In this document: piece after piece, positions 34,023 through 42,355 of the stretch
How the letters are laid out: each line of letters begins with the position of its first letter
Numbering within the stretch: position 1 is the first letter of the stretch
NCBI GenBank assembly: GCA_036160575.1
Contig: JAYYDT010000066.1
Coordinates: 1 to 64,000, forward strand
Origin: TMED26 sp002694075
GTDB lineage: Bacteria; Pseudomonadota; Alphaproteobacteria; Thalassobaculales; Thalassobaculaceae
DNA length: 64,000 nucleotides
Reading direction: 5' to 3'
Made by a program: the position numbers and the translations under genes
Notes under the pieces: model-generated
The model's database searches: none
What the model was told of the DNA's origin: nothing
The model's input: only the letters and a program-made list of their open reading frames with translations

Positions 34023-35378
34023 ATGGTGTATCTCTCGGGCGCCGCCGGCGACGACACGCTGACCGGCACGGATGGCGCGGATTCGATCCCCGGCAATGGC
34101 GGCGACGACCTTTTGTTCGGCTTGGCCGGCGATGATCGGCTATGGGGCGGCGCCGGCAATGACACCCTGTCCGGCGGCGCGGGCGGCGATCGCCTGTTCG
34201 CCAATCAGGGCGACAACCGCTTGTTCGGCGGCGACGGCGACGACCATTTGGCCGCCGGCGTCGGCGATGACCTGCTCGATGGCGGGGCCGGGGTCGACCA
34301 GGCCATCTACTATTTTCACACCGTCGACGTGACCGTCGATCTGGGCGCCGGGTTGGCGCGCTATGTGATCGATGGCCAGACCGTCAATGACACGCTGGTC
34401 GCCGTGGAATTGGTCGTCGACGGCCAGGGTGACGATCTGCTGCGCGGCGGCGCCGGCGATGACCAATTTTTGCTCGCCGGCGGCGGCCAGGACACGGTCT
34501 CCGGCGGCGCCGGCAATGACACCGTGTGGAGCGGCGTCAGCCCCGAAACCCTGCATGGTGGGGCGGGCGCCGGCGATTACCTGAGCTTTCAGAATTCGAC
34601 CGCCGCCGTCACCGTCGACCTCGGCCAGCAGACTGTCGGCGGCGCCGGCAGCTACGCCGTCGGCGACAGCATTGCCGGCTTCGAGGGGGCCGGCGGCAGC
34701 GAGACCGGCGACGATCTCTTGCGCGGCGGCGCCGGCGCCAATTCCCTGCGCGGTGAGGGCGGCGATGACACGCTATCCGGCGGCGCCGGCGATGACAACC
34801 TGCGCGGCCTCGCCAACGAGGATTGGCTCGGTGGCGGCGCCGGCCGCGACCTGGTCTATGGCAACCAGGGCCATGACACACTGTATGGCGACGACAACGA
34901 CGACACCCTCTACGGCGGCCAGCATTTCGACACCGTCGATGGCGGCGGCGGCGCCGACATCGCCTATGGCAATAAACAAACCGACACGGTGCGCGGCGGG
35001 GCCGGCGACGATGTCGTCTATGGCGGCCAGGACAACGACCAGGTCTTCGGCGGCGACGGCGCCGACAGCTTGTTCGGCAACCGCGGCGACGATGTTTTAA
35101 GCGGCGGCGCCGGCGGCGATGTTTTTTTCGTGCATGCCCGCGGCGGCGATGACCGCATCGCCGATTTCACCGCCGGCGAGGACCGCATCGCGGTGGGCGG
35201 CTTTACCAACCAAACGCCAGGCCAAACGCCGGGCCTCACCGCCGACCAATGGCTGGCCACCCTGACCGCCCAGGACACCGATGCCGGCCTGCGCCTCACC
35301 GACGGCGATAGCTTCGGCCTGACCCTCGCCGGCCTCACCACGGCCAGCCTGTCGGCCGACTATTTCCTGATTTTGTGA
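34023..35378 (+). CDS. RTX (hemolysin-type calcium-binding) repeat protein
   Basis: This 451-residue acidic protein is built almost wholly of nonapeptide repeats of the form GGxGxDxLx, which form calcium-binding parallel beta-rolls. Non-repeat inserts at about 95-135 and 180-225 (VTVDLG strands) separate three repeat blocks. The last 80 residues (DVFFVHARGGDDRIADFTAGEDRI, ending DYFLIL) look like a type I secretion signal. There is no Sec signal peptide and no catalytic domain. No type I secretion genes are in the window. A role in a surface layer, adhesion or calcium-dependent matrix is possible. Confidence 0.88.
   Translation: MVYLSGAAGDDTLTGTDGADSIPGNGGDDLLFGLAGDDRLWGGAGNDTLSGGAGGDRLFANQGDNRLFGGDGDDHLAAGVGDDLLDGGAGVDQAIYYFHTVDVTVDLGAGLARYVIDGQTVNDTLVAVELVVDGQGDDLLRGGAGDDQFLLAGGGQDTVSGGAGNDTVWSGVSPETLHGGAGAGDYLSFQNSTAAVTVDLGQQTVGGAGSYAVGDSIAGFEGAGGSETGDDLLRGGAGANSLRGEGGDDTLSGGAGDDNLRGLANEDWLGGGAGRDLVYGNQGHDTLYGDDNDDTLYGGQHFDTVDGGGGADIAYGNKQTDTVRGGAGDDVVYGGQDNDQVFGGDGADSLFGNRGDDVLSGGAGGDVFFVHARGGDDRIADFTAGEDRIAVGGFTNQTPGQTPGLTADQWLATLTAQDTDAGLRLTDGDSFGLTLAGLTTASLSADYFLIL
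34030..35150 (+). repeat. tandem RTX-coding repeats (GC-rich)
   Basis: Within the RTX gene, the DNA repeats degenerate units of about 27 bases containing GGCGGCGCCGGC, which encode GGAG-type turns. Three blocks are interrupted by non-repeat segments near 34300-34420 and 34560-34700. Confidence 0.8.
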
Positions 35379-35443
35379 GGGCGACGGCGGGCCCGCTTCA
35401 ACCGCCGGGGCCAAAATGGGGACCGGTCGCGCCAACAAGCGAG

Positions 35444-35929
35444 TTAGGGATAGGGCTCGCCCAATCGAATTGCCATGGCATGTTCCGAAACCCCGAGTTT
35501 TTCCGCCATCCCACGCCGATCAAACCCTGCCGCGCGCAGATCGGCAACCATGTTGTTTGGCATCAGCAAGGTGACGGCGAAGCGGTTGGCCTGCGTTTCC
35601 TGGGCGGGGCCAATGTTGCGGTTGTGAAAGCGTCCCTCGCCGGTACTTCGATAGGCGCGATTGTCATCAATGCCCTTGTCAATAAGGTCTCTGTGGTAGA
35701 CGTAGTGACCAATTTCATGAGCGATGGTGAACCGTTGCCGCGTTGACGGATCATCGGCATGCACGTTGATTTGATAATCGCCAGACGGTAACCGCACCAA
35801 TTCGCCCGATATGCCATCGTCAAGCCATGCGTAATGCACGGTTAAGCCAAGGCTGTTGGCCACCCCTTCCACGTCGACCGGCGGTGGCCGTTTGTGCGCG
35901 CGATTCACAACGGTCGCGAAAAAAACCAT
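35444..35929 (-). CDS. ImmA/IrrE family metallopeptidase
   Basis: This 161-residue zinc peptidase has the HEIGH motif at 71-75 (zinc His71 and His75, catalytic Glu72) and a third-ligand candidate Glu111 in 'ETQANRFAVTLLMP'. The C-terminal segment 'AEKLGVSEHAMAIRL' is the usual helical tail. Family members cleave repressors of mobile elements or act in toxin-antitoxin pairs (ImmA of ICEBs1, IrrE/PprI of Deinococcus). Here no XRE-type repressor is adjacent. Instead it starts 2 bases after a small membrane protein gene in the same operon. Confidence 0.9.
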   Translation of the reverse strand: MVFFATVVNRAHKRPPPVDVEGVANSLGLTVHYAWLDDGISGELVRLPSGDYQINVHADDPSTRQRFTIAHEIGHYVYHRDLIDKGIDDNRAYRSTGEGRFHNRNIGPAQETQANRFAVTLLMPNNMVADLRAAGFDRRGMAEKLGVSEHAMAIRLGEPYP

Positions 35930-35931
35930 GT

Positions 35932-36282
35932 CTAAACCTCTTTGTTTGGTTCGTCGTCGCGAACACCTCCCTGTGCGGCGGCAAAACCGTTGGTGTCGGC
36001 CGTGTCGACCCTATTCGCAGCCAGTTGCCAATACTCCTCCACTAAGGTGGGAAGCAGGCTCTCGATTTTTAAGATTGCCGCTTGCTCAGCGCGTTCCGCC
36101 GCCCCCTCCAGCTCTTTTTCAGCGGCCTCTTTTGCAATCCTGGCTGCGCGACGTTGGGCGATGTTCCAAAACGGAAATGCGGCGAATCCAATCAGCAACG
36201 CCAACACAGCCAAGGCCGCCGAAAGGAAATCCAACCGCCCGGTTTGCGACGCGATTGTAACAAAATCGCTGGAAACATCCAT
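35932..36282 (-). CDS. small membrane protein with coiled coil, partner of ImmA/IrrE peptidase
   Basis: I do not recognise the family of this 116-residue protein. It has a short polar N-terminus, one strong transmembrane segment (about 19-42, LSAALAVLALLIGFAAFPFW), and then a charged Ala/Glu/Lys/Arg-rich helix (about 45-90) likely to be a coiled coil. The tail is acidic. Topology suggests a single-span anchor with a cytosolic coiled coil. Only 2 bases separate it from the peptidase gene, so it may be the peptidase's membrane anchor, substrate or sensor. Codon use is less GC-biased than its neighbours. Confidence 0.6.
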   Translation of the reverse strand: MDVSSDFVTIASQTGRLDFLSAALAVLALLIGFAAFPFWNIAQRRAARIAKEAAEKELEGAAERAEQAAILKIESLLPTLVEEYWQLAANRVDTADTNGFAAAQGGVRDDEPNKEV

Positions 36283-36503
36283 TTGCCACCTCGTTAGACA
36301 AGAGGCTCACCCTTCATCATGCCGCGATCAACATCTCTAAAGAGTAAGCGCGTTTATCTTAGGCGTTCCCACCGAACCTTTGTTTACCGAAATAGACACC
36401 TCCGGCCTGACCATAGCCAACCACACCCGGCCAACAAGTCGTTCGCCTGTGAAACAGCCTTCGCTCACACAGGCCCCAGGCGCGCCCAATGAGGCGCGCC
36501 CCC
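36283..36503. other. intergenic spacer upstream of the ImmA/IrrE operon
   Basis: This 221-base gap is less GC-rich than average. It must hold the minus-strand promoter of the membrane protein/ImmA pair and the 3' end of the ThDP enzyme transcript. I see no gene in it, and no clear -35/-10 pair. Confidence 0.4.
36479..36500 (-). terminator. GC hairpin after the ThDP enzyme gene
   Basis: Two copies of the self-complementary octamer GGCGCGCC separated by 6 bases form an 8-bp stem, 4 bases past the stop of the minus-strand ThDP gene. There is no T-run after it, so it may stabilise the mRNA 3' end rather than terminate alone. Confidence 0.35.
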
Positions 36504-38168
36504 TCACCCGGCGTGTTGGGCGCGCAGGTCGCTGATCGACGCCGTCGGGGTGATCGCCTCGGGATCGATTTTGACATGCAGGATCGCCGGCAGGCCGGAG
36601 GCTTCGGCCTCCCGGAAGGCGTCGGCGAATTGGTCGGTCCGCTCGACCGTCGCGCCGAAGCCGCCATAGGCGCGGCCAAGGGCGGCGAAATCCGGGTTGC
36701 GCAGCTCGGTCGCGTGCGTCCGCCCGGGATAATGTTTTTCCTGGTGCATGCGGATGGTGCCGAACATGCCGTTGTCGACCACGACGTTGATGGTCGGCGC
36801 GCCATATTGCATGGCGGTCGCCAATTCCTGGCCATGCATCATGAAACAGCCGTCGCCGGAAAAGGCCACCGACATGCGATCGGGACAGGCGATCTTGGCG
36901 GCCACCGCCGCCGGCACGCCATAGCCCATCGAGCCCGAGGTCGGCGCCAATTGCGTGCGATAGCCCTTGTAGCGGAAATAGCGATGGACCCAGGTGGCGT
37001 AATTGCCGGCGCCGTTACAGATGAAGGCGTCTTCCGGCAGATAACCGTCGAGCCAGCGGACAATCTCGCCCATTTGCACATCGCCGGGGCCGGCCTGCGG
37101 GGTCAGGCCGGCCTCGAAGGCGGCGCGGCCGGTGGCCAGCCGTTCGGCCCAAGCGGCGCCATCGACCGGCGCCAGCGCGCGGGCGGCGCGGGCGAAGCTG
37201 CGCGGGCTCGCCAAAATCGCCAATTCCGGACGATAAACCCGGCCCAATTCCTCGGCCCCCGGGTGGACATGGACCAGCTTTTGACGCGGGCTCGGAATGT
37301 CCAACAGTTCATAACCGGAGGTCGTCATCTCGCCCATGCGGGCGCCAACCACCAACAGCAAATCGGCGTCGCGCACCATGCCGCCAAGGGTCGGCGACAC
37401 GCCGATGCCGACATGGCCGACATAATTGGGGTGGCGGTTGTCGAAATAATCCTGGCAGCGGAAGGAGGTGCCGACCGGCAGGCCATTGGCCTCGGCGAAG
37501 GCTTGGAAATCGGCCGAGGTCTGGGCGTCCCAGGCGCCGCCGCCGACAATCGCCAACGGCCGCTCGGCGGCCGCCAGCATATTGCGCAAACGGGCCATGT
37601 CGTCGGCGCCGGGATGGGCCTCGACGACATGGGCGATGTCGGCGGCCGCGGTGGTGGTGGCGTCGCGCAGCATATCCTCCGGCAGGGCCAGAACCACCGG
37701 CCCCGGCCGGCCGGCCATGGCGGTGTGAAAGGCCCGGCTGATATATTCCGGGATCCGGTCGGCGATATCGATCTCGGCCACCCATTTGGCCATTTGGCCA
37801 TACATCCGGCGGTAGTCGATTTCCTGGAAGGCCTCGCGCTCGGCCTGGTCGCGGGCGACCTGCCCGACCAACAGGACCATCGGTGTCGAATCCTGAAAGG
37901 CGATGTGCACGCCGGCGCTGGCGTTGGTCGCGCCCGGCCCGCGGGTGACCATGCACAGGCCCGGGCGGCCGGTGATCTTGCCATGGGCCTCGGCCATCAT
38001 CGCGGCGCCGCCCTCTTGGCGGCACATGACGGTCTTGACGCTGTTGGCGTCATGCAGGCCGTCGATCACCGCCAGATAGCTCTCGCCCGGCACCCCAAAG
38101 GCGATCTCCACCCCCTGCGCCTTCAAGGCTTCCACCAATAAATGGCCGCCGATCCGTTCTTCGCCCAT
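36504..38168 (-). CDS. thiamine-diphosphate-dependent enzyme (acetolactate synthase/benzoylformate decarboxylase family)
   Basis: This 554-residue three-domain ThDP enzyme has the cofactor-activating Glu52 in CRQEGGAAMMAEA, a central Rossmann-like domain from about 190, and the ThDP/Mg motif SGDGCFMMHGQELATAMQYG with NVVVDN in the C-terminal part. The length matches the large subunit of acetolactate synthase and related 2-oxo acid decarboxylases or lyases. No small regulatory subunit gene is adjacent, which argues against the biosynthetic IlvB. It is the last gene of a minus-strand unit after pxpB-pxpC, 36 bases from pxpC. The substrate is unknown. Confidence 0.88.
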   Translation of the reverse strand: MGEERIGGHLLVEALKAQGVEIAFGVPGESYLAVIDGLHDANSVKTVMCRQEGGAAMMAEAHGKITGRPGLCMVTRGPGATNASAGVHIAFQDSTPMVLLVGQVARDQAEREAFQEIDYRRMYGQMAKWVAEIDIADRIPEYISRAFHTAMAGRPGPVVLALPEDMLRDATTTAAADIAHVVEAHPGADDMARLRNMLAAAERPLAIVGGGAWDAQTSADFQAFAEANGLPVGTSFRCQDYFDNRHPNYVGHVGIGVSPTLGGMVRDADLLLVVGARMGEMTTSGYELLDIPSPRQKLVHVHPGAEELGRVYRPELAILASPRSFARAARALAPVDGAAWAERLATGRAAFEAGLTPQAGPGDVQMGEIVRWLDGYLPEDAFICNGAGNYATWVHRYFRYKGYRTQLAPTSGSMGYGVPAAVAAKIACPDRMSVAFSGDGCFMMHGQELATAMQYGAPTINVVVDNGMFGTIRMHQEKHYPGRTHATELRNPDFAALGRAYGGFGATVERTDQFADAFREAEASGLPAILHVKIDPEAITPTASISDLRAQHAG

Positions 38169-38204
38169 GCCGTCACTCCCTGGTTTAAATTTTATTTTAG
38201 GGTC

Positions 38205-39260
38205 TTACCGCCCCAGCGGCGCGCTGGAAAGGCCATCGTCGCCCGGCGTCGCCGAAACCACCCCGCTGATCAGGTTGCTGTCGGCCAGGCGGGCCAGGTC
38301 AAGCGCCGCGCCGGCCGGCGCGATGCGGCGGAAAAGCGCTTGGACTTCGCCCTCGGCGGTGCGCGCGGCGGCCTCGCCTTCGGTCACCGACACCTCTTCA
38401 AACGCCAATTCGGCGCCAGGCCTGAGGCGCGACAACCGGCCGATATCGGCGCCGATCACGGTGCCGACCTTGGGGTAACCGCCGGTGGTTTGGTGATCGG
38501 CCAAAAGGATGATCGGCTGGCCGTTGCCGGGCACTTGAATGGCGCCAAGGGCGATGCCGTCGGAAACGATGTCATGACCGCCGCGATGGTCGAAGGCCGG
38601 CCCGTCCAAACGCATGCCCATGCGGTCGACGGCGCTGCTGACGGTGAAATCGCTGGCCCAAAAGCGGGCCAAGCTTTCGGCCGTGAAAAAATCGTCCTGG
38701 GGCCCCAAGACCACTCGGATCGGCCCGCTTTGGTCGAGATAGTCGGGCTTGGCCAGCGCCTGTTCGACACGGCTTTCAACCGACGCCAGCGCCAGCGGCA
38801 GGTCATCGCCCTCGGCCAGGGCGCGGCCGGCGAGGCCGCCCAGACCGGCGCGCCCAAAAGTCGCCAAGCTGTCGTAAACCGGCGGCAGGTCGAAACCGCC
38901 CTCGACCGCGAGATAGGCCAGCGCCCCGTCGCCCAGCGCCGGCACCCGCAGGCGCTGGCCGCGGGTCAGGCACACCGAACGATGGTCCGCGACCGTCCCC
39001 TCGCCGACAATTTCCAGCGGCGTGCGGCTGCCGGTCAGGGCCACCCGCGCGCTGTCGGCGGTGACCTCCAGGGTTGGGCCAAGCACCCTGATTTCAAGGG
39101 CCGCCGCCGCCTCGTCATTGCCGACCAGCCGATTGGCCAGGCGTAGCGCCGTCCGGTCCATGGCGCCCGAGGCCGGAATGCCCAAATGCTGCACATGCGG
39201 GCGACCGAAATCCTGCACCGTGGTTTGCAGACCACCGGCGATCACGCGCAACCCGGTCAT
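38205..39260 (-). CDS. pxpC: 5-oxoprolinase subunit C
   Basis: This 351-residue protein of the biotin-dependent carboxyltransferase-like (KipA/YbgK) family has 'TVQDFGRPHVQHLGIPASGAMD', 'AYLAVEGGF', 'DRMGMRLDGP' and the C-terminal 'LADHQTTGGYPKVGTVI'. With PxpB and PxpA it hydrolyses 5-oxoproline to glutamate using ATP. Its start overlaps the pxpB stop by 4 bases. pxpA is encoded divergently, 118 bases from pxpB. Confidence 0.92.
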   Translation of the reverse strand: MTGLRVIAGGLQTTVQDFGRPHVQHLGIPASGAMDRTALRLANRLVGNDEAAAALEIRVLGPTLEVTADSARVALTGSRTPLEIVGEGTVADHRSVCLTRGQRLRVPALGDGALAYLAVEGGFDLPPVYDSLATFGRAGLGGLAGRALAEGDDLPLALASVESRVEQALAKPDYLDQSGPIRVVLGPQDDFFTAESLARFWASDFTVSSAVDRMGMRLDGPAFDHRGGHDIVSDGIALGAIQVPGNGQPIILLADHQTTGGYPKVGTVIGADIGRLSRLRPGAELAFEEVSVTEGEAAARTAEGEVQALFRRIAPAGAALDLARLADSNLISGVVSATPGDDGLSSAPLGR

Positions 39261-39997
39261 GCGACGTCAACCCAGGTGTAGTCGAGGGTCTTGCGATGGG
39301 CCGCGTAATCACCTTCCAAGAGGTCGTAATCGGCCGGGGAAATCGCCTCGAAGCGGACCTGGTCGCCGCTTTCCATCAGCACCGGCGGCGCCCGCCCGAG
39401 GTCGAAGAAAGGCACCGGCGTGCGCCCGATCAGGCTGAGCCCGCCGGGTGTTTCCAGGGCGTAGACGACACAAATCTCGGCGGCGATCGAGACCGACCGG
39501 ATCGGCACCCGCACCCGCGGGCTATCCAGCCGCGGCACCTGTAATTCGGGCGGCAGTTTGGCCATATAGGGAAACCCCGGCATGAAGCCCATCATGTAGA
39601 CATCCAAGCTGGCGGCGGTATGGCGCGCGACCACCTCGGCGGGGCTGAGCCCGGTGCCGGCGGCGACGGCGGCCAAATCGGGAGCATGGTCGCCCTCATA
39701 GCAGCACGGCACCACCCAGGCGCGCCGACGGGCGGCACGCGTGCCCGACACCGACAGGCCGGCGGTGACATGGTCGCGCAAGGCCATATGGCCCACCCGC
39801 AGCGGGTCGTAATGGATCATCAACGAGCGAAAAGTCGGCACCAAATCGATCACCCCGTCGATGGCCGCGCCACGCAGGGCCTCGGCCAGGGCGGTGACAC
39901 GGGCGTTGACGGCGGGGTCGATGACGGCGCCGAATTGAACCACCATGGCGCCGTCGCCGGCGGCCAGGAATTGCGGCGCCGCAAAAGCGTCGGTCAT
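39257..39997 (-). CDS. pxpB: 5-oxoprolinase subunit B
   Basis: This 246-residue protein is of the KipI/YbgJ type: N-terminal 'AAGDGAMVVQFG', central 'YEGDHAPDLAAVA', 'YMMGFMPGFPYMAKL', and 'GGLSLIGRTPVPFFDLGRAPPVLMESGDQVRF', the usual cyclophilin-like end. It partners PxpC as the kinase/transferase half of 5-oxoprolinase. The ATG at 39997 gives the standard N-terminus. It is coupled to pxpC by ATGA overlap and divergent from pxpA. Confidence 0.92.
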   Translation of the reverse strand: MTDAFAAPQFLAAGDGAMVVQFGAVIDPAVNARVTALAEALRGAAIDGVIDLVPTFRSLMIHYDPLRVGHMALRDHVTAGLSVSGTRAARRRAWVVPCCYEGDHAPDLAAVAAGTGLSPAEVVARHTAASLDVYMMGFMPGFPYMAKLPPELQVPRLDSPRVRVPIRSVSIAAEICVVYALETPGGLSLIGRTPVPFFDLGRAPPVLMESGDQVRFEAISPADYDLLEGDYAAHRKTLDYTWVDVA

Positions 39998-40114
39998 AGC
40001 GCCGCGGCCGGTGATTCTGTCATGGACCTCCCCCTCGCTTGATCGTAACGTTGTGGCGTGCGGATGTGGTTTCGGCCGCGCCAGCCCGGCCATAACATTG
40101 AAATTTGGTTCATT
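39998..40114. promoter_or_regulatory. divergent promoter region pxpB/pxpA
   Basis: This 117-base gap must drive pxpB-pxpC and the ThDP gene leftwards, and pxpA with the M20 peptidase and nitroreductase rightwards. It includes an AT-richer stretch (about 40090-40114) in front of pxpA. I see no clear operator repeat. Confidence 0.4.
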
Positions 40115-40891
40115 ATGACAATCAAGATCAATCTCAACTCGGACATGGGCGAAAGTTTCGGCGCCTGGACCATGGGCGATGACGACACGCTGTTGACGGT
40201 GGTCAACTCGGCCAATATCGCCTGCGGCTTCCACGGCGGCGACCCGATGGTGATGGACCACACCGTGCGCGCGGCGCTGGCCAATGGCGTATCGCTGGGC
40301 GCCCATCCGAGCTTTCAGGACCTGCATGGCTTCGGCCGGCGCGAGATGAAAATCTCGCACGCCGAGGCGGAAAACATCACCGCCTATCAAATCGGCGCCC
40401 TGCAGGGCATCGCCGCCGCCGCCGGTGGCCAGGTCACCCATGTCAAACCCCATGGCGCCATCAACAACATGGCCTGCCGCGACCGCGCCCTGGCCGACGC
40501 CCTGGCGCGGGCGGTCAAGGCGGTCGACCCCAATTTGATCATGCTGGCGCCGACCGGCAGCGAATTGCTGGCCGCCAGCCGCGCGATCAACCTGCCGACC
40601 GCCTCGGAAGTGTTCGCCGACCGGACCTATGGCGACGACGGCAATCTGACCCCGCGCGGCAATCCGGATGCCATGGTTCACGATCCCGACCAAGCGGTGG
40701 CCAATGTGTTGGCGATGATCCGCGACCAACAATTGGTGTCGACCAGCGGCAAAGAGATCCCGGCCGAGGTGCAGTCGATCTGCGTCCATGGCGACGGGCC
40801 GACGGCCATCGCCCTGGCCCGCGCCGTGCGCGCCGGCATTGAGGCCGAGGGCATCGCCATCGCCCCCCTGCCGGAGGTGATCGCGGCATGA
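40115..40891 (+). CDS. pxpA: 5-oxoprolinase subunit A
   Basis: This 258-residue LamB/YcsF-type protein begins with the diagnostic 'INLNSDMGESFG', and has SANIACGFHGGDP, SLGAHPSFQD, HVKPHGA, 'EVFADRTY' and 'CVHGDGP' in order. It forms the active 5-oxoprolinase with PxpBC and detoxifies or uses 5-oxoproline. The ATG at 40115 gives the standard N-terminus; 19 in-frame codons upstream are not conserved. Its stop overlaps the M20 peptidase start (ATGA). Confidence 0.94.
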   Translation: MTIKINLNSDMGESFGAWTMGDDDTLLTVVNSANIACGFHGGDPMVMDHTVRAALANGVSLGAHPSFQDLHGFGRREMKISHAEAENITAYQIGALQGIAAAAGGQVTHVKPHGAINNMACRDRALADALARAVKAVDPNLIMLAPTGSELLAASRAINLPTASEVFADRTYGDDGNLTPRGNPDAMVHDPDQAVANVLAMIRDQQLVSTSGKEIPAEVQSICVHGDGPTAIALARAVRAGIEAEGIAIAPLPEVIAA

Positions 40892-42300
40892 CCCGCGACG
40901 CCGCCATCGCCCACGCCGCCGATTATTTCGACAGCGGCGCCTATCGCGCCGACCTGACCCGGCGCGTGGCGATCCGCACGGAAAGCCAAATGCTGGCCGA
41001 CCGCGGCGCCGAGATGGCCGCCTATTTCGCTGAAATGCGGGCGACCTTGGAACCCATGGGCTATGTCTGCGCCGATTACGACAACCCGGTCGACGGCGGC
41101 GGCCCGTTTCTCATCGCCACCCGCCACGAGGCCACCGACCTGCCAACCGTGCTGACCTATGGGCATGGCGATGTGGTGCGCGGGCTAGAGGAGCAATGGC
41201 GCGAGGGGCTGGACCCGTGGACCGTCACGGTCGAAGACGGCGACGGCGCGGCGGCCCGTTGGTATGGGCGCGGCACCGCCGACAACAAGGGCCAACACAG
41301 CATCAATATCGGCGGTTTGCGCGCGGTGTTGGAGACGCGCGGCGGACGCCTTGGGTTTAATTCCATCATCCTGATTGAAATGGGCGAGGAAATCGGCTCC
41401 GCCGGCTTGCAAGCCTTCGCCGAAAGCATGGCCGACAAGCTCCGGGCCGACGTCCTGATCGCCTCCGACGGGCCGCGCCTCAGCCCCGAACGGCCGACCT
41501 TGTTCATGGGCTCGCGCGGCGCCTTCAACTTCAACCTCGACCTGGACTTACGCGTCGGCGCCCACCACTCCGGTAACTGGGGTGGTTTGATCTCAAATCC
41601 CGGCGTCATCCTGGCCAACGCCATCGCTTGCCTGGTCGACGGCAACGGGCGGATCAAGGTCGACGCCCTGCGCCCACAGAGCCTCACCAATTCGGTGCGC
41701 ATGGCCCTCGCCGACTGCACCGTCGAAGGCGGCGAAAGCGGCCCCGAGGTGGAGCCGGAATGGGGCGAGCCGGGCCTGACCCCGGCCGAGCGGGTGTTCG
41801 GCTGGAACAGTTTCGAAGTACTGGCCTTTAAAACCGGCAATCCGGAAAACCCGGTCAACGCCATTCCGCCGCGGGCGCGGGCGACCTGTCAATTGCGCTA
41901 TGTGGTCGGCACCGACCCGGCCGAGATCATCCCGGCGATTGAGGCCCAACTCGCCGCCCACGGCTTCGGCCACGTGGCGGTGAGCCCGGCGCGCCTGGGC
42001 GTCAGCAAGGCCACCCGCCTCGACCCGGATCACCCCTGGGTGCGCTTCGCGGCCGCCTCGCTGGCCGAAACCACCGAGAAAAAGCCGGCGATCCTGCCGA
42101 ATTTGGGGGGCACCCTGCCCAACCATGTGTTCGCCGAGACCTTGAACCTGCCGACCATTTGGGTGCCGCATTCCTACGCCGCCTGTTCGCAGCACGCACC
42201 GAATGAACATTTGCTGCCCGCGGTCGCGCGCGAAGGCTTGCAAATTATGGCGGGATTGTTCTGGGATATCGGCGCCGGCGGGACGCCCGCCACCGCCTAA
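40888..42300 (+). CDS. M20 family metallopeptidase
   Basis: This 470-residue di-zinc peptidase/deacylase has the first metal motif TYGHGDVV (His and Asp), GTADNKGQH, catalytic Glu pair in MGEEIGS, and a dimerisation-domain insert before 'NLGGTLPNHVFAETLNLPTIWVPHSY', which carries the last metal His region. M20 members cleave dipeptides, acyl-amino acids or carbamoyl groups. Translational coupling to pxpA suggests that it releases amino acids, including 5-oxoproline, from small peptides. Confidence 0.9.
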   Translation: MTRDAAIAHAADYFDSGAYRADLTRRVAIRTESQMLADRGAEMAAYFAEMRATLEPMGYVCADYDNPVDGGGPFLIATRHEATDLPTVLTYGHGDVVRGLEEQWREGLDPWTVTVEDGDGAAARWYGRGTADNKGQHSINIGGLRAVLETRGGRLGFNSIILIEMGEEIGSAGLQAFAESMADKLRADVLIASDGPRLSPERPTLFMGSRGAFNFNLDLDLRVGAHHSGNWGGLISNPGVILANAIACLVDGNGRIKVDALRPQSLTNSVRMALADCTVEGGESGPEVEPEWGEPGLTPAERVFGWNSFEVLAFKTGNPENPVNAIPPRARATCQLRYVVGTDPAEIIPAIEAQLAAHGFGHVAVSPARLGVSKATRLDPDHPWVRFAAASLAETTEKKPAILPNLGGTLPNHVFAETLNLPTIWVPHSYAACSQHAPNEHLLPAVAREGLQIMAGLFWDIGAGGTPATA

Positions 42301-42355
42301 CCGTCATTTCTTTATCCATCACTTCTCACGATCATTTCCCTTGGAGACGCGCGCC

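Noticed and set aside
35444..36282. Prophage or integrative element around the ImmA/IrrE gene
   Set aside because: No integrase, repressor, att repeats or phage genes flank the pair; only two genes look accessory.
36489..38141. 550-codon open frame antisense to the ThDP enzyme
   Set aside because: Shadow of a complete ThDP enzyme; no domain recognisable.
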